This document shows positions 43,955 through 53,300 of a stretch of 64,000 nt of DNA, in pieces. This DNA is from Chryseobacterium culicis. Its GTDB lineage: Bacteria; Bacteroidota; Bacteroidia; Flavobacteriales; Weeksellaceae. The notes below the pieces were generated by a model, which worked only from the letters and a program-made list of their open reading frames with translations, ran no database searches and was not told the DNA's origin. Where the stretch lies: positions 558,001 through 622,000 of the forward strand of contig NZ_FNWQ01000003.1 of the NCBI RefSeq assembly GCF_900108365.1. The letters are read 5' to 3'. How positions within the stretch are numbered: the first letter of the stretch is position 1; the number at the start of each line of letters is the position of its first letter. A program made the position numbers and the translations under genes.

Positions 43955-44641
43955 ATGCTAGAACTTGTACTATCTGCCATCATATTAGGATTTATGCTGA
44001 GCCTGGTTTTTATAGGACCAATTTTTTTCCTTCTCATTGAAACCAGCTTTTCCAGAGGCCCGAAGCATGCCCTTTCATTAGATCTTGGAGTGATTACTGC
44101 AGATTTATTATGCATTGTGGCTGCCTATTATGCCAGTACAGATATTGTAAGTTTAATAGATAAACATCCAGGGTTTTACAGAATCACCTCTATCCTAATT
44201 TTTATTTATGGAATTGTGATGCTGGTTACTAAAACAAAGATGCATTTGCCTGGCGAAGAAAGAATTATTGGCCAGAATTATATCAAAACATTTTTCAATG
44301 GCTTTTTCTTTAACCTTTTGAATGTAGGAGTGATTCTTTTCTGGCTGGTAACGGTAATTTCCGTAAGGAATCAATATCCGGACACCAGCAGTTTTATTTT
44401 ATATATAGGCATAGTACTGGCCACTTACCTTTCCATAGATCTGGCCAAGATATTTCTTGCCAAGCAGTTTCATGATAAATTAACACAAAAACTGGCCAAC
44501 CAGATCAGAAAAGTTGTTGGCTGCATTCTTATTATATTCAGTTTCTTTATTTTCCTGCAAAGTTTCAAAAAATTCAATCAGTTTGAAAAACAGCTTGAAG
44601 AAGCAGAGAAAAAAGAAGTAAAATATCAAAAAACAAAATGA
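43955..44641 (+). CDS. LysE-family amino-acid exporter
   Basis: A 228-residue membrane protein with about six hydrophobic segments and the LysE/RhtB-type pattern (LGFMLSLVFIGPIFFLLIE, FSRGPKHALSLDLGVITADLLCI, FFNGFFFNLLNVGVILFWL). It probably exports amino acids or related small molecules across the inner membrane; the substrate is not predictable. Its stop overlaps the next start by four bases (ATGA), so it is coupled to the LD-carboxypeptidase gene. Confidence 0.85.
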   Translation: MLELVLSAIILGFMLSLVFIGPIFFLLIETSFSRGPKHALSLDLGVITADLLCIVAAYYASTDIVSLIDKHPGFYRITSILIFIYGIVMLVTKTKMHLPGEERIIGQNYIKTFFNGFFFNLLNVGVILFWLVTVISVRNQYPDTSSFILYIGIVLATYLSIDLAKIFLAKQFHDKLTQKLANQIRKVVGCILIIFSFFIFLQSFKKFNQFEKQLEEAEKKEVKYQKTK

Positions 44642-45567
44642 AAAAAATGATCTTTCCTAAGTCTCTTAAAAAAGGAGACAAAATAGCTGTTATTTCCCCT
44701 GCCGGAGCGGTAGACGCCTCTCAACTGGAAAAGGGAATAGAAATGATTAAAAGTAGAGGTTTTGAACCCATTCCCGGGGAACATCTTTACACCAAATTTT
44801 CAAACGGATACAATTATGCCGGAACAGAAAAGGAAAGAGCAAAAGATATCAACTGGGCTTTAAATGATACAGAGATCAGAGCGGTATGGGCTTCCAGAGG
44901 AGGTTACGGATGCCAGCATCTCATTCAGCACCTGAAGTTGAAAAGCTTTACAGAAAACCCGAAATGGTACATTGGTTACTCCGACAATACCGTAATCCAA
45001 AGCTATCTGTTGAAAAAAGGTTTTGTTTCCATCCACGGACAGACCATTAAAACATCCAGTTTTGGAGTTACAGATGAAAGCTATGATCTTATTTTTGACA
45101 TCCTGAAAGGTAAAAAGCCAAAATACAGCCTGGAATCTCATCAATTTAATAAAGTGGGGAATATTGAAGGAGAATTGGTTGGAGGTAATTTAGCCCTTAT
45201 TTACGCCCTTTTAGGAACTAAATATTCTTTCGACTTTAAAGATAAGATCTTATTTATTGAAGATATCGGAGAAAACTTCTATGCACTGGACCGTATGATC
45301 ATGAGTCTGGAGCTGGCTGGAGTTTTTAGTAAAATCAAAGGATTGATTGTTGGCGGCATGACCAATATGGGAGATGAAAAAGAAAATAAAAGCTATGAAG
45401 AAAGCTTTGATGAATTTGCCTACAAGCTGATTTCTGATAGAGTTTCAAAGTATAAATTCCCTGTAGTATTTGCATTCCCGAATGGTCATATTAAAGACAA
45501 CAGACCTCTTTTAATTGGTGCAAATATTAAAATGAATATAGGTACTAAAGTAAAGATTGAGTTTTAA
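44638..45567 (+). CDS. LD-carboxypeptidase (peptidase S66)
   Basis: Cleaves the terminal D-Ala from murein tetrapeptides in peptidoglycan recycling, or acts on related peptides. The 309-residue protein starts with the family opening FPKSLKKGDKIAVISPAG and shows VWASRGGYGCQHL, KWYIGYSDNTVIQSYLLKKG (catalytic Ser), GGNLALIYALLGT, LFIEDIGENFYALDRM (Glu) and FAFPNGHIKDNRPL (His). It is coupled to LysE and followed 2 bases later by a hypothetical gene. Confidence 0.93.
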   Translation: MKKMIFPKSLKKGDKIAVISPAGAVDASQLEKGIEMIKSRGFEPIPGEHLYTKFSNGYNYAGTEKERAKDINWALNDTEIRAVWASRGGYGCQHLIQHLKLKSFTENPKWYIGYSDNTVIQSYLLKKGFVSIHGQTIKTSSFGVTDESYDLIFDILKGKKPKYSLESHQFNKVGNIEGELVGGNLALIYALLGTKYSFDFKDKILFIEDIGENFYALDRMIMSLELAGVFSKIKGLIVGGMTNMGDEKENKSYEESFDEFAYKLISDRVSKYKFPVVFAFPNGHIKDNRPLLIGANIKMNIGTKVKIEF

Positions 45568-45569
45568 AA

Positions 45570-46082
45570 ATGGATCGTATAATTCTTAAGTATTTCTATT
45601 CTCCTGGCTTCTATGGAGAATTTATATCTAAGGATTTATTAATTTCCAGAACGTTTGAAATCCAGCTTAAGTTTTTTTGGTATTTTGATCTTGGTTATTT
45701 TCCTGATAATGATGAGGAGAGACGCCAACAGAGGCGATTTACAACAATAAAAGATAAGTTACCGGAAGATCTGCAAAGAATACTTGAAAAGGTACTGCAA
45801 TCCGATATAAAGTCAATTTTACCTGTAAGGATAGGAACAGACAAGGTTGAATATGCCACTTCTGTACATCCTCCAACAGAATATTATAAATTGGAAATTC
45901 AGAATCAGGAAAAGCACTTTGATATCCCCTATCGGTTTTCTGACATTTTAATCGAAGGAAAAGATGTAGAATTATTTTTTGATTTTCATGTTAAATTGAA
46001 ATCATGGATTGATAAAGAATTTGAAATAGCGTCAGAAGGAAAAGCAGTTAAACTTAATAAAGAAAACAATGGCTCACCATAA
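45570..46082 (+). CDS. Hypothetical protein in the LD-carboxypeptidase/yraN operon
   Basis: A 170-residue cytosolic protein, no signal peptide or TM. It is rich in charged residues (DNDEERRQQRRF, EGKDVELFFDFHVKLKSW). It starts 2 bases after the LD-carboxypeptidase stop, and its 3' end overlaps the yraN start by 14 bases, so it is certainly part of that transcript. I do not recognise a family. Confidence 0.75.
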   Translation: MDRIILKYFYSPGFYGEFISKDLLISRTFEIQLKFFWYFDLGYFPDNDEERRQQRRFTTIKDKLPEDLQRILEKVLQSDIKSILPVRIGTDKVEYATSVHPPTEYYKLEIQNQEKHFDIPYRFSDILIEGKDVELFFDFHVKLKSWIDKEFEIASEGKAVKLNKENNGSP

Positions 46083-46440
46083 CGATTTTGGAAAAATAGC
46101 AGAAGATATGGCCGCTGATTATCTTAAGAAAAACGGCTATAAAATTCTGGTCAGAAACTTTCGTTTTCAGAAAGCAGAGATAGATATTATTGCTGAAAAA
46201 GATAACCTGATTATCATTGTAGAAGTGAAAGCCAGGTCTACCGATGCATTTATGCTGCCACAGGAAGCTGTCACCAAAACAAAAATAAAATCAATTGTTT
46301 CTGCAGCCAATCATTATCTCGAAGAATTCAATAAAGATAACGAAGTCAGGTTTGATATTATCTCCGTTCTTCCCGATGAAAATAAGCACTTAATTATTGA
46401 CCATATCAAAGATGCTTTTCAAGCCTTTGATGCCAATTAA
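46069..46440 (+). CDS. YraN family (UPF0102) endonuclease-like protein
   Basis: A 123-residue protein of the UPF0102/YraN family, predicted PD-(D/E)XK nuclease fold: GKIAEDMAADYLKKNGYKIL, AEIDIIAEKDNLIIIVEVKARS (catalytic D...E-x-K core), and EAVTKTKIKSIVSAANHYL. Function in vivo is not settled. It overlaps the preceding gene by 14 bases. Confidence 0.92.
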   Translation: MAHHNDFGKIAEDMAADYLKKNGYKILVRNFRFQKAEIDIIAEKDNLIIIVEVKARSTDAFMLPQEAVTKTKIKSIVSAANHYLEEFNKDNEVRFDIISVLPDENKHLIIDHIKDAFQAFDAN

Positions 46441-46452
46441 TAAATCAATTTT

Positions 46453-47202
46453 ATGAAAACAATATTAATCACCGGAGCCACTTCCGGAATAGGAAAAGCC
46501 ACTGCAGAGCTTCTTGCAAAACAAGGAAACAGAATCATCATCTGTGGAAGAAGAAATGAAGTGCTGGAATCTGTGAAAGCTGAGCTTTCCCAATTTACCG
46601 AAATATTTAGTTTAAAGTTTGATGTAAGAAACCTGGAAGAAGTGGAAGAAGCCATTAATTCGCTTCCTGAAAACTGGAAAGACGTTGATGTTCTGATCAA
46701 TAATGCAGGGAATGCCCACGGGTTAGACCCTCTTTCAGCGGGTAAAACGGATGACTGGGATTCTATGATTGACGGAAATGTAAAGGGACTGCTCTATGTT
46801 TCCAAAATGATCATCCCGGATATGAAAACTAAAAATTTAGGTCATATTGTAAATATCAGTTCAGTTGCAGCAAGGCAGACCTATGCCAATGGAGTAGTGT
46901 ACTGTGCAACGAAGAAAGCAGTAGACGTTATATCCGAAGGTATGAGACTGGAACTTACTGAATTTGGTATTAAAGTAACCAATATTCAGCCGGGAGCAGT
47001 AGAGACAGATTTCTCTTTGGTAAGGTTCAAAGGAGACAGTGGGAAAGCTTCAACGGTATATGCAGGTTATGAACCGCTGAAAGCCGAAGATATTGCCGAT
47101 GCCATCGCGTATTGCGTCAATGCACCCAAACACGTTACTATTTCAGATATGACCATCTATCCGAGCGCTCAGGCAGAGCCACGAACGATTTATAGAAAAT
47201 AG
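46453..47202 (+). CDS. SDR-family oxidoreductase (YdfG-like)
   Basis: A 249-residue classical short-chain dehydrogenase: nucleotide motif TGATSGIGKATAELLAKQG, NNAGNAHGL, Ser in VNISSVAARQ and YCATKKA (Tyr-x-x-x-Lys), C-terminal IQPGAVETDFSLVRFKGD. The NRIIICGRR segment and PGAVETDFS tail resemble YdfG-type 3-hydroxy-acid dehydrogenases. It follows yraN by 12 bases and is likely in the same transcript. Confidence 0.9.
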   Translation: MKTILITGATSGIGKATAELLAKQGNRIIICGRRNEVLESVKAELSQFTEIFSLKFDVRNLEEVEEAINSLPENWKDVDVLINNAGNAHGLDPLSAGKTDDWDSMIDGNVKGLLYVSKMIIPDMKTKNLGHIVNISSVAARQTYANGVVYCATKKAVDVISEGMRLELTEFGIKVTNIQPGAVETDFSLVRFKGDSGKASTVYAGYEPLKAEDIADAIAYCVNAPKHVTISDMTIYPSAQAEPRTIYRK

Positions 47203-47282
47203 TCCAAAATAATGGATTAAATTTGCAGAAAATTAAAAGCAATCTTGCCTGGCAAATGTTGCAGTTAGCTTAAAACAAAAAA

Positions 47283-47963
47283 ATGAAAATTCTATATCTG
47301 GAAACCTCTTCCAAGAATTGCTCAGTAGCTGTATCAGACGATGAAAAATTACTGTGCGTATGCGAAGAAGTTTCTGAAAACTATAAGCAGTCTGAAAGTC
47401 TTCATACCTATGTGGAATGGGCATTGGAAGGAGCAGGACTTTCACTTAAAGATATCGAAGCTGTCTGCCTGGGTAAAGGACCGGGGTCCTACACAGGCTT
47501 AAGAATAGGAGCAGCTTCTGCAAAAGGATTTTGTTACGGTCTGAAAATTCCTTTGATAGCAGTAAATTCCCTTGAAAGCATGATAGAGCCTTTTTTAGGC
47601 CATAACTATGATTTTGTAGTACCGTTGATAGATGCAAGGAGAATGGAGGTTTATACAGCCGTTTATGACGGCCATACTGGAAAAGAGCTGTCACCGACCG
47701 AAGCTAAAATTCTGGACGAAACTTCTTTTGAAGAATTCAGAGGTAAAAGAGTAGTGTTCGTAGGGGATGGAGCTCAGAAAGCAAAAGAGATCCTGGATCT
47801 GCCTGATGCCGTTTTTGATGAAAATGTTTATCCGTCTTCCCAATATCTTATCAGAAAAGCTCTGGAGAAAATAGAAAATAAGGAGTTTGAAGATATGGCT
47901 TATTTTGAGCCTTTCTATCTCAAAGATTTCCATGGCGTAAAGAAAAAGAAAAGCGAAGAGTAA
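47283..47963 (+). CDS. tsaB: tRNA threonylcarbamoyladenosine biosynthesis protein TsaB
   Basis: Non-catalytic partner of TsaD in t6A37 formation. The 226 residues have the ASKHA start ILYLETSSKNCSVAVSDD, GLSLKDIEAVCLGKGPGSYTGLRIGAASAKGFCYGL (family signature) and VPLIDARRMEVYTAVYD. The C-terminus with FYLKDFHGVKKKKSE is typical. It is convergent with sprE across a short shared terminator that overlaps its stop codon. Confidence 0.95.
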   Translation: MKILYLETSSKNCSVAVSDDEKLLCVCEEVSENYKQSESLHTYVEWALEGAGLSLKDIEAVCLGKGPGSYTGLRIGAASAKGFCYGLKIPLIAVNSLESMIEPFLGHNYDFVVPLIDARRMEVYTAVYDGHTGKELSPTEAKILDETSFEEFRGKRVVFVGDGAQKAKEILDLPDAVFDENVYPSSQYLIRKALEKIENKEFEDMAYFEPFYLKDFHGVKKKKSEE

Positions 47964-47977
47964 ATCTTCGCTTTTTT
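47951..47977. terminator. Bidirectional terminator overlapping the tsaB stop
   Basis: AAGCGAAGA (47951-47959) pairs with TCTTCGCTT (47965-47973); T-run on the plus side, A-rich on the left. It also lies 8 bases downstream of the convergent SprE-like gene. Confidence 0.75.
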
Positions 47978-47980
47978 ATT

Positions 47981-50572
47981 TTATTGAATGCCTGGCGGCT
48001 TGCCAGACGGCGGTCTGTTATCACTGGATTTTTTGTCCTTTTGCATTGGTTGGGAAGGATTTGCCTTGGACGGTGGAGCAGCACCCATATTCTGAGGCTG
48101 CAGATCTGCATTTTCCAGCTTCTGAACTTTTCCTTCGTTCATTTGCGGAATACCGGTTCCGTTAGGGGAATTAGGCTGAGAAGGTCTGTTGCCGGTCTGC
48201 TGCGGTATTGTATTTCCTTTACTGTCTGTTGCCTGAAAGCTCAGATCGCTTTTCAGATAATTCAGCATTTCTTTCGCTCTTATCCCTTCCGGAGTTTTTG
48301 CATAATTCAGGGCAATTTGCTCAAGCTGCAGAATCATCACTTCTTTTCCACTGGATTTTCCTGCATTAAATGCATTGAGAAGATACAGTTTAGGTACCAG
48401 CGCATCTTTAGGAAACTTCTGAATAGTCTGGTCTATAATATCTTTACTTTCTGCAAATTTTTCAGACTCGAATAAAGCGTAGGCTCTTTTATATTCATTT
48501 TCAACTTCTTCTGTTGATTTTACGAAAGACTGGTTTTTTGGATTTCTGGCAAATTCAGCATACGAAGTGTATGGATAGTCCGTCAGCAAAATTTGTTTTG
48601 CTCTTTCGCTCGCCTGTGGATTTTTCTCATAATTCATGGCAAAGATCTCATACAGAGCCTGAAGCATTACTTTTTCTTCCGGCTTCACCTCTATAAGATC
48701 ATACAGTGTTTTGGTAGCCAGGGGAGTGTTGGTAAAGTAATTCTGATACATAATTCCCAATCCTAAAGAAGCTGTATCTCTGTCTTTTTTTAACTGAGAT
48801 AATTTACCCTGATCCGTAGGAATCTGCTCAATGTAGTAAGCTGGTTCAAAACGTCTCGGATTAGGCGCAGAAGTTACTCCCAGCGCTTCATTTTTCATAT
48901 CTTCAATAGATGCCATTTTCTTAGAATAACGCCAGTTATCAGAAAGCGCACGGTCTCCCCATACCTGTTTAAACGTGGAGGTTCCTTTGCTCACTGTTCC
49001 GGTATTGCTGAAGTAAAATGACTTTGTTGTTACTCCAAAGTCCTCGAAAGCACTTGAAGAACCATTGGCAAAAATAGAGTTGGCGCTGTAATCCCCGGTA
49101 TCGAATCCTTTGCTTCTTTCAGCACGTCTTCTTTCCTGTTCCTCTTTCTCTTCTTTAATCTTTAATTTCGCGATATATTTTGTAAAATAATCTGTTTTCT
49201 GCGTGTTATCCATCCTGGCCAGAGAAAGAATACTGTCGTTCTTTTTGATCAGATAGTAATTTTTGGAAATCTTTTTGATGTATTCAGACTGGTCTTTTAA
49301 TAAGATTTTGGAAGGCTCATAGGTCATTACGGCAAGCGCAGAATCATAATAGCTTCCTGCACCGATATAATCATTCTTTTCCAGATAGCTTTTTCCTATT
49401 TCATAATAGGCCAGTCCACGGATTTGAGGGTCAGAAACCTTTTCAAACAGAGATTTTCTGAAAAATTGCTGTGCTTCATCTTTTTTTCCGGCTTTGTTGG
49501 CCATTAAGCCTAAAGCATAGTAAAATTCATTTTTTCTGGATCCATAAGTTCCTTTCTTACTGATGCCTTCCAGATAATTTTTTGCTCCTGCATAATCGCC
49601 TTTACCATTAAATGTTTTGGCAATGGCAATTTGGGATTTAACTTCAAATTCAAAATCATTGGCGTATTTATAGGCAGCTGTGTAACTCTCTCTCGCTTTG
49701 TCGTTCTGCCCCAGATTTTCGAGAACCTGGCCTCTCAGATAGGCAATTCTGCTCTTCAGCTTTCTGTTGCCGTTCAGTTCGAAAGCATCATCAAGCTCTT
49801 TGGCTGCCTCTTCTTTTTTACCGGCATCAAGTAAAGATTCAGCATAATAAATACTGAGCAGTTTTTGATAGCTTTTATTGATGTCATCTCCTTTAAGCTT
49901 GGCAAAAGTTTCATGAGCTCTGTGATAATCTTTGATTTTATCATAAGCAAGCCCCTGATAAATTCTGGCCAAAGGAATTCTTTTGTCATCCTTCATGTGG
50001 GTGAAAACATAGTTGAGAGCATCCAGCGCTTCAAGAGATTTGCCACGGTAAATTCTTGCCTGGGCAAGGATCATGTAAGCATCAAAAATCGTCTTGTTTT
50101 TTTCTTCTCCATTTCTGGTTACGGAATATTTATTGATCGCTTTTAAAGCTTTTGCTTCTGCAATTTCAAGCGTTGTGGCTCCTTTGCCCTGTTCACCATC
50201 GGGTCTCCCGGTTCCTGAAGTTCCTCCATCCGGAGCTCCCGGAGGTCCTGAAGCACCTCTTCCGGAAGGTCTGTTAACTACTTCAGCCATTTTCATAGAA
50301 TTTTCGGCAAAAGCCTCAGACTGCCCGAGGTCACTTCCCAAAGGCTGATCTTCATAGGTCAGGATAGGAATATAAGGGGCATAAAAATTGTCTTTATGTC
50401 CCTTATCTCTCGTCGTAAACTCACTGTTCAATGCATCTTTTGCATTAAAAAGAGTGTTGTAGTATGTGGAAAATCCTTTCAATAGTTTTGACCGCTGCTC
50501 CGGCTTTTTTGTTTTGGTAGCACAGGAAGCAACAAGACAGATGACTAAAAGGAATAATATATTCTTTTTCAT
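47981..50572 (-). CDS. sprE: TPR lipoprotein, type IX secretion/gliding component SprE/PorW-like
   Basis: An 863-residue periplasmic lipoprotein (lipobox LVASC, Cys17). Next comes the region LLKGFSTYYNTLFNAKDALN, which resembles SprE/PorW N-termini (a 'YNxLFN' block), then many tetratricopeptide units (AYMILAQARIYRGKSLEALDAL, RIPLARIYQGLAYDKIKDYH, FYYALGLMANKAGKKDEAQQF, RGLAYYEIGKSYLEKNDYIGA). The last ~100 residues are low complexity, rich in Pro, Gln and Asn (TIPQQTGNRPSQPNSPNG). SprE is needed for gliding and for secretion by the Bacteroidota type IX system. The gene name is a family-level call. Confidence 0.78.
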   Translation of the reverse strand: MKKNILFLLVICLVASCATKTKKPEQRSKLLKGFSTYYNTLFNAKDALNSEFTTRDKGHKDNFYAPYIPILTYEDQPLGSDLGQSEAFAENSMKMAEVVNRPSGRGASGPPGAPDGGTSGTGRPDGEQGKGATTLEIAEAKALKAINKYSVTRNGEEKNKTIFDAYMILAQARIYRGKSLEALDALNYVFTHMKDDKRIPLARIYQGLAYDKIKDYHRAHETFAKLKGDDINKSYQKLLSIYYAESLLDAGKKEEAAKELDDAFELNGNRKLKSRIAYLRGQVLENLGQNDKARESYTAAYKYANDFEFEVKSQIAIAKTFNGKGDYAGAKNYLEGISKKGTYGSRKNEFYYALGLMANKAGKKDEAQQFFRKSLFEKVSDPQIRGLAYYEIGKSYLEKNDYIGAGSYYDSALAVMTYEPSKILLKDQSEYIKKISKNYYLIKKNDSILSLARMDNTQKTDYFTKYIAKLKIKEEKEEQERRRAERSKGFDTGDYSANSIFANGSSSAFEDFGVTTKSFYFSNTGTVSKGTSTFKQVWGDRALSDNWRYSKKMASIEDMKNEALGVTSAPNPRRFEPAYYIEQIPTDQGKLSQLKKDRDTASLGLGIMYQNYFTNTPLATKTLYDLIEVKPEEKVMLQALYEIFAMNYEKNPQASERAKQILLTDYPYTSYAEFARNPKNQSFVKSTEEVENEYKRAYALFESEKFAESKDIIDQTIQKFPKDALVPKLYLLNAFNAGKSSGKEVMILQLEQIALNYAKTPEGIRAKEMLNYLKSDLSFQATDSKGNTIPQQTGNRPSQPNSPNGTGIPQMNEGKVQKLENADLQPQNMGAAPPSKANPSQPMQKDKKSSDNRPPSGKPPGIQ

Positions 50573-50722
50573 TATTCAATATAACTCGCTAATCTGCTAT
50601 TTATTATCAGCAGTTTGCTGATTTTGTAAAAATAATAAAATTTTATAATGAAAAATATTTATATTTCTTTCGGAAATATTTTATTTCCACTTTAAACAGA
50701 CTCTCTAAAATTCAATAATTGA

Positions 50723-51286
50723 TTACGACAGCGAGATTTCTTTCAATATTTTGTAAACCAGATGGGTCGGAAGTCCCATAATAGTATAAAAGCTCCCTTT
50801 CATATTGGTGATTTTTGCCATTCCCAACCATTCCTGAATACCATAGCTTCCTGCTTTATCAAAGGGCTTATAGTGTTGAATGTAATAGTTTATTTCCTCA
50901 CCAGAAAGTTGATCCAGAGTAACATCTGCCACATCGGTTTCAGTAAAAACTTTATCGGCAGTCTTAATTGTAATTCCCGTATACACCTGATGAGTTCTAC
51001 CAGAAAGGCTACTCAGCATATTCAATGCATCAGCTTCATCCTTAGGTTTTCCCAGGATCTGATCGTCCACAGCCACTACGGTATCTGCCGTCAAGAGAAC
51101 TTCATCAGCCTCAAGGTTTCTGAAAGCAGAAGCTTTCAGATCTGAAAGATACGCTGCCACATCTTCTATTTTAATATGCTCCGGAATAATTTCCTCACAG
51201 TCTATTTTTACCACTTCAAATTCGAAGCCAAGGCTGGTTAGGAGCTCTTTTCTTCTTGGCGATTGGGATGCTAAAAGTAATTTCAT
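50723..51286 (-). CDS. maf: Maf-family nucleoside triphosphate pyrophosphatase
   Basis: Hydrolyses non-canonical or excess dNTP/NTP (dTTP/UTP type in YhdE-like members) to monophosphates. Start placed at the ATG at 51286 (MKLLLASQSPRRKELLTSLG), the family's invariable opening; an upstream ATG at 51316 would overlap the HAD gene. Other motifs are VLLTADTVVAVDDQILGKPKDEADA, LSGRTHQVYTGI, and DKAGSYGIQEW. It is last of three genes, 7 bases after the HAD stop. Confidence 0.94.
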   Translation of the reverse strand: MKLLLASQSPRRKELLTSLGFEFEVVKIDCEEIIPEHIKIEDVAAYLSDLKASAFRNLEADEVLLTADTVVAVDDQILGKPKDEADALNMLSSLSGRTHQVYTGITIKTADKVFTETDVADVTLDQLSGEEINYYIQHYKPFDKAGSYGIQEWLGMAKITNMKGSFYTIMGLPTHLVYKILKEISLS

Positions 51287-51293
51287 AGCGTTA

Positions 51294-51812
51294 TTATACA
51301 GATTGGGTGTTATCATCGTGCCAGTTTCCCTGAACTTTCATCACCTGCTCAATCACATCACGAACAGCTCCTGTACCTCCCTTTTTCGGGGAAATATAGT
51401 CGGAGATTCCTTTTACTTCAGGAACTGCATTTTCAGGACAGGCTGCAATAGCAGAACTTTCCATAATATGAATGTCCGGAAGATCATCTCCCATAGTCAG
51501 AATCTCTTCATTCTTAAGGTTATATTTCTTCTTAAAATCTTCAAAATCTTCAATCTTATTATGAGACTTCGGATAGTAATCCTGAATCCCCAGGTAATTG
51601 ATTCTGTGTTTTACCATTTCGTCATTTCCACCTGTAATAACGCCGATGAGATAGTTGTTTTTTAAAGCTTTCACTACTGCATATCCGTCCAGAACATTCA
51701 TTACCCTGCACATATTTCCGCCGGGTAGAAGGTAAACGCTTCCATCTGTGAAAACACCATCTACATCAAATACAAATGCTTTTATATCTTTTAATTTCTC
51801 TTTATAACTCAT
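51294..51812 (-). CDS. KdsC-like HAD phosphatase
   Basis: A 172-residue capless HAD phosphatase of the KdsC (3-deoxy-D-manno-octulosonate-8-phosphate phosphatase) type: FVFDVDGVFTDGSVYLLPGG (Asp nucleophile and acid/base), GVITGGNDEMVKHRINYLG, and MGDDLPDIHIMESSAIAACP (metal Asp). The tail GGTGAVRDVIEQV matches KdsC. The role in LPS synthesis is inferred from family only. It overlaps the upstream DUF2520 gene by 11 bases. Confidence 0.88.
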   Translation of the reverse strand: MSYKEKLKDIKAFVFDVDGVFTDGSVYLLPGGNMCRVMNVLDGYAVVKALKNNYLIGVITGGNDEMVKHRINYLGIQDYYPKSHNKIEDFEDFKKKYNLKNEEILTMGDDLPDIHIMESSAIAACPENAVPEVKGISDYISPKKGGTGAVRDVIEQVMKVQGNWHDDNTQSV

Positions 51813-52551
51813 ACATTTTCTGAATAGAATGATTCATTGTTTTATAAATTTCAAGACTTTCGTCTTCTAATAGCTGTTCATGCAGCTGCAAAATCCTTAC
51901 GTCATTTCTTACGGCAGGACCGGTCTGTGCTTTTTTGGGTTCTATTTCATGAATTTTCTGGACCGTTTCATCAATCAGCGGTAAAAAATAATCAAACGGA
52001 ATTTCCTGAGAATCCGAAATTTCTTTAGCCCTTGAAAAAAGATGATTCACAAAATTGCAGGCAAAAACGGCAGTTAAATGAATATACTTTCTTTTTTCAT
52101 AAGTGCTTTCCATTACCTTTTCTGAAATCTGAGAAGCAAGAGCTAATAATAATTTCTGATCTTCTTCATGCTCAGCCTCTACAAAAAAAGGTATTTTTTC
52201 ATATTCCAGTGCTTTGGATTTTGAAAAAGTCTGTAAAGGATAGAAACTGGACTTTCTGTAATCACCGGCAAGCGCTTCTTTTGCAAGTGATCCTGAAGTA
52301 TGCGCTACCAGGCTGTCTTTTTTGGTGATGATTTTCGAAACTTCTTCTACAGAATTATCACTCACACAGATGATATAAAGATCAGCCTCTTCCAGATGAT
52401 CTGTGGAATAGGGAATGTGCAATTCTTCAGAAATTTTACTTAATTCTTTTTCGTTCCTGCCAAAAATCTGGGCCAGGGGAATACTTTTCATCGTGAAAGC
52501 CTTTGCCATATGATAGGCAACATTTCCGGAACCGATTATTACAATTTGCAT
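51802..52551 (-). CDS. Rossmann-fold/DUF2520 protein
   Basis: Start placed at the ATG at 52551 (MQIVIIGSGNVAYHMAKAFT); the frame is open further upstream but that part lacks the fold. A 249-residue protein with an NAD(P)-binding Rossmann domain (IVIIGSGNVA, ADLYIICVSDNSVEEVSKII, VAHTSGSLAKEAL) and the helical C-terminal DUF2520 domain (HLTAVFACNFVNHLFSRAKEI). It resembles F420-dependent NADP reductase-like proteins of unknown substrate. Operon with HAD and maf genes. Confidence 0.88.
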   Translation of the reverse strand: MQIVIIGSGNVAYHMAKAFTMKSIPLAQIFGRNEKELSKISEELHIPYSTDHLEEADLYIICVSDNSVEEVSKIITKKDSLVAHTSGSLAKEALAGDYRKSSFYPLQTFSKSKALEYEKIPFFVEAEHEEDQKLLLALASQISEKVMESTYEKRKYIHLTAVFACNFVNHLFSRAKEISDSQEIPFDYFLPLIDETVQKIHEIEPKKAQTGPAVRNDVRILQLHEQLLEDESLEIYKTMNHSIQKMYEL

Positions 52552-52698
52552 ATAACAAATATAAGGTTTTAAGATGAGCCTGAAAAGAAGGATGATTCCA
52601 GAAATAGGATGCTTTAATATAGGCACGTTTCTTGCGTAACTGTCTCATATTATTTAAATTTTTAACTTGAAAATTGAATTTTTAATTTAACTTTCAGT

Positions 52699-52706
52699 TA
52701 TTTTTG
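52699..52706 (+). promoter_or_regulatory. Candidate -7 box of the ECF sigma operon
   Basis: TATTTTTG matches TANNTTTG, with TTG at 52674-52676 (22-base spacer) as a possible -33 element. The ATG is 25 bases downstream. Confidence 0.5.
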
Positions 52707-52731
52707 TAATCCAAAACAGTGAAAGCATCTT

Positions 52732-53283
52732 ATGAAGATTAAGGACGCGGAAATTATTTCGTTGATGCAAAATCCACGGACCCAGGATAAGGGAGTCCGC
52801 GCCTTGATGGATGCCTATCAAAGCAGATTATACTGGCACATAAGAAGAATTATTGTGGACGGAGATCTTGCACAGGATACTTTGCAGGAAACTTTTATTA
52901 AAGCCTATCAGAATTTTCATCAGTTCAAAAATGATAGCCAGTTGTATACCTGGTTGTACAGAATCGCTACCAACGAAGCACTGCAGCAGGTAAATAAAAT
53001 GAAGAAGATGCAGAAAACTGATGAAGATCCGGAGTATCATATGCAGAATCTGATTGCCGATAATACTGAAGGGGATGCAGAAGAGATACAGATTTTACTG
53101 CAGAATGCTATACAGAGCCTGCCCGAAAAGCAGAAACTGGTATTTATGATGAGGTATTATGATGATTTGCCCTACGAAGAAATATCAAAAATAGTAGATA
53201 TGTCTGTAGGAACACTGAAAACAAATTATCATTATGCCAAACAGAAAATAGAAGAGTATATTAAAGAAAATTACGAAAGATAA
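52732..53283 (+). CDS. ECF-type RNA polymerase sigma factor
   Basis: A 183-residue extracytoplasmic-function sigma factor. Region 2 (ARALMDAYQSRLYWHIRRII... DTLQETFIKAYQNFHQFKNDSQLYTWLYRIATNEAL) is followed by a short acidic linker and region 4 (IQSLPEKQKLVFMMRYYDDLPYEEISKIVDMSVGTLKTNYHYAKQKIEEYI), a standard helix-turn-helix. It heads a three-gene operon: sigma, a membrane-anchored protein in the anti-sigma position, and a secreted protein. Confidence 0.93.
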   Translation: MKIKDAEIISLMQNPRTQDKGVRALMDAYQSRLYWHIRRIIVDGDLAQDTLQETFIKAYQNFHQFKNDSQLYTWLYRIATNEALQQVNKMKKMQKTDEDPEYHMQNLIADNTEGDAEEIQILLQNAIQSLPEKQKLVFMMRYYDDLPYEEISKIVDMSVGTLKTNYHYAKQKIEEYIKENYER

Positions 53284-53300
53284 TTTTTTACCCAACAAAG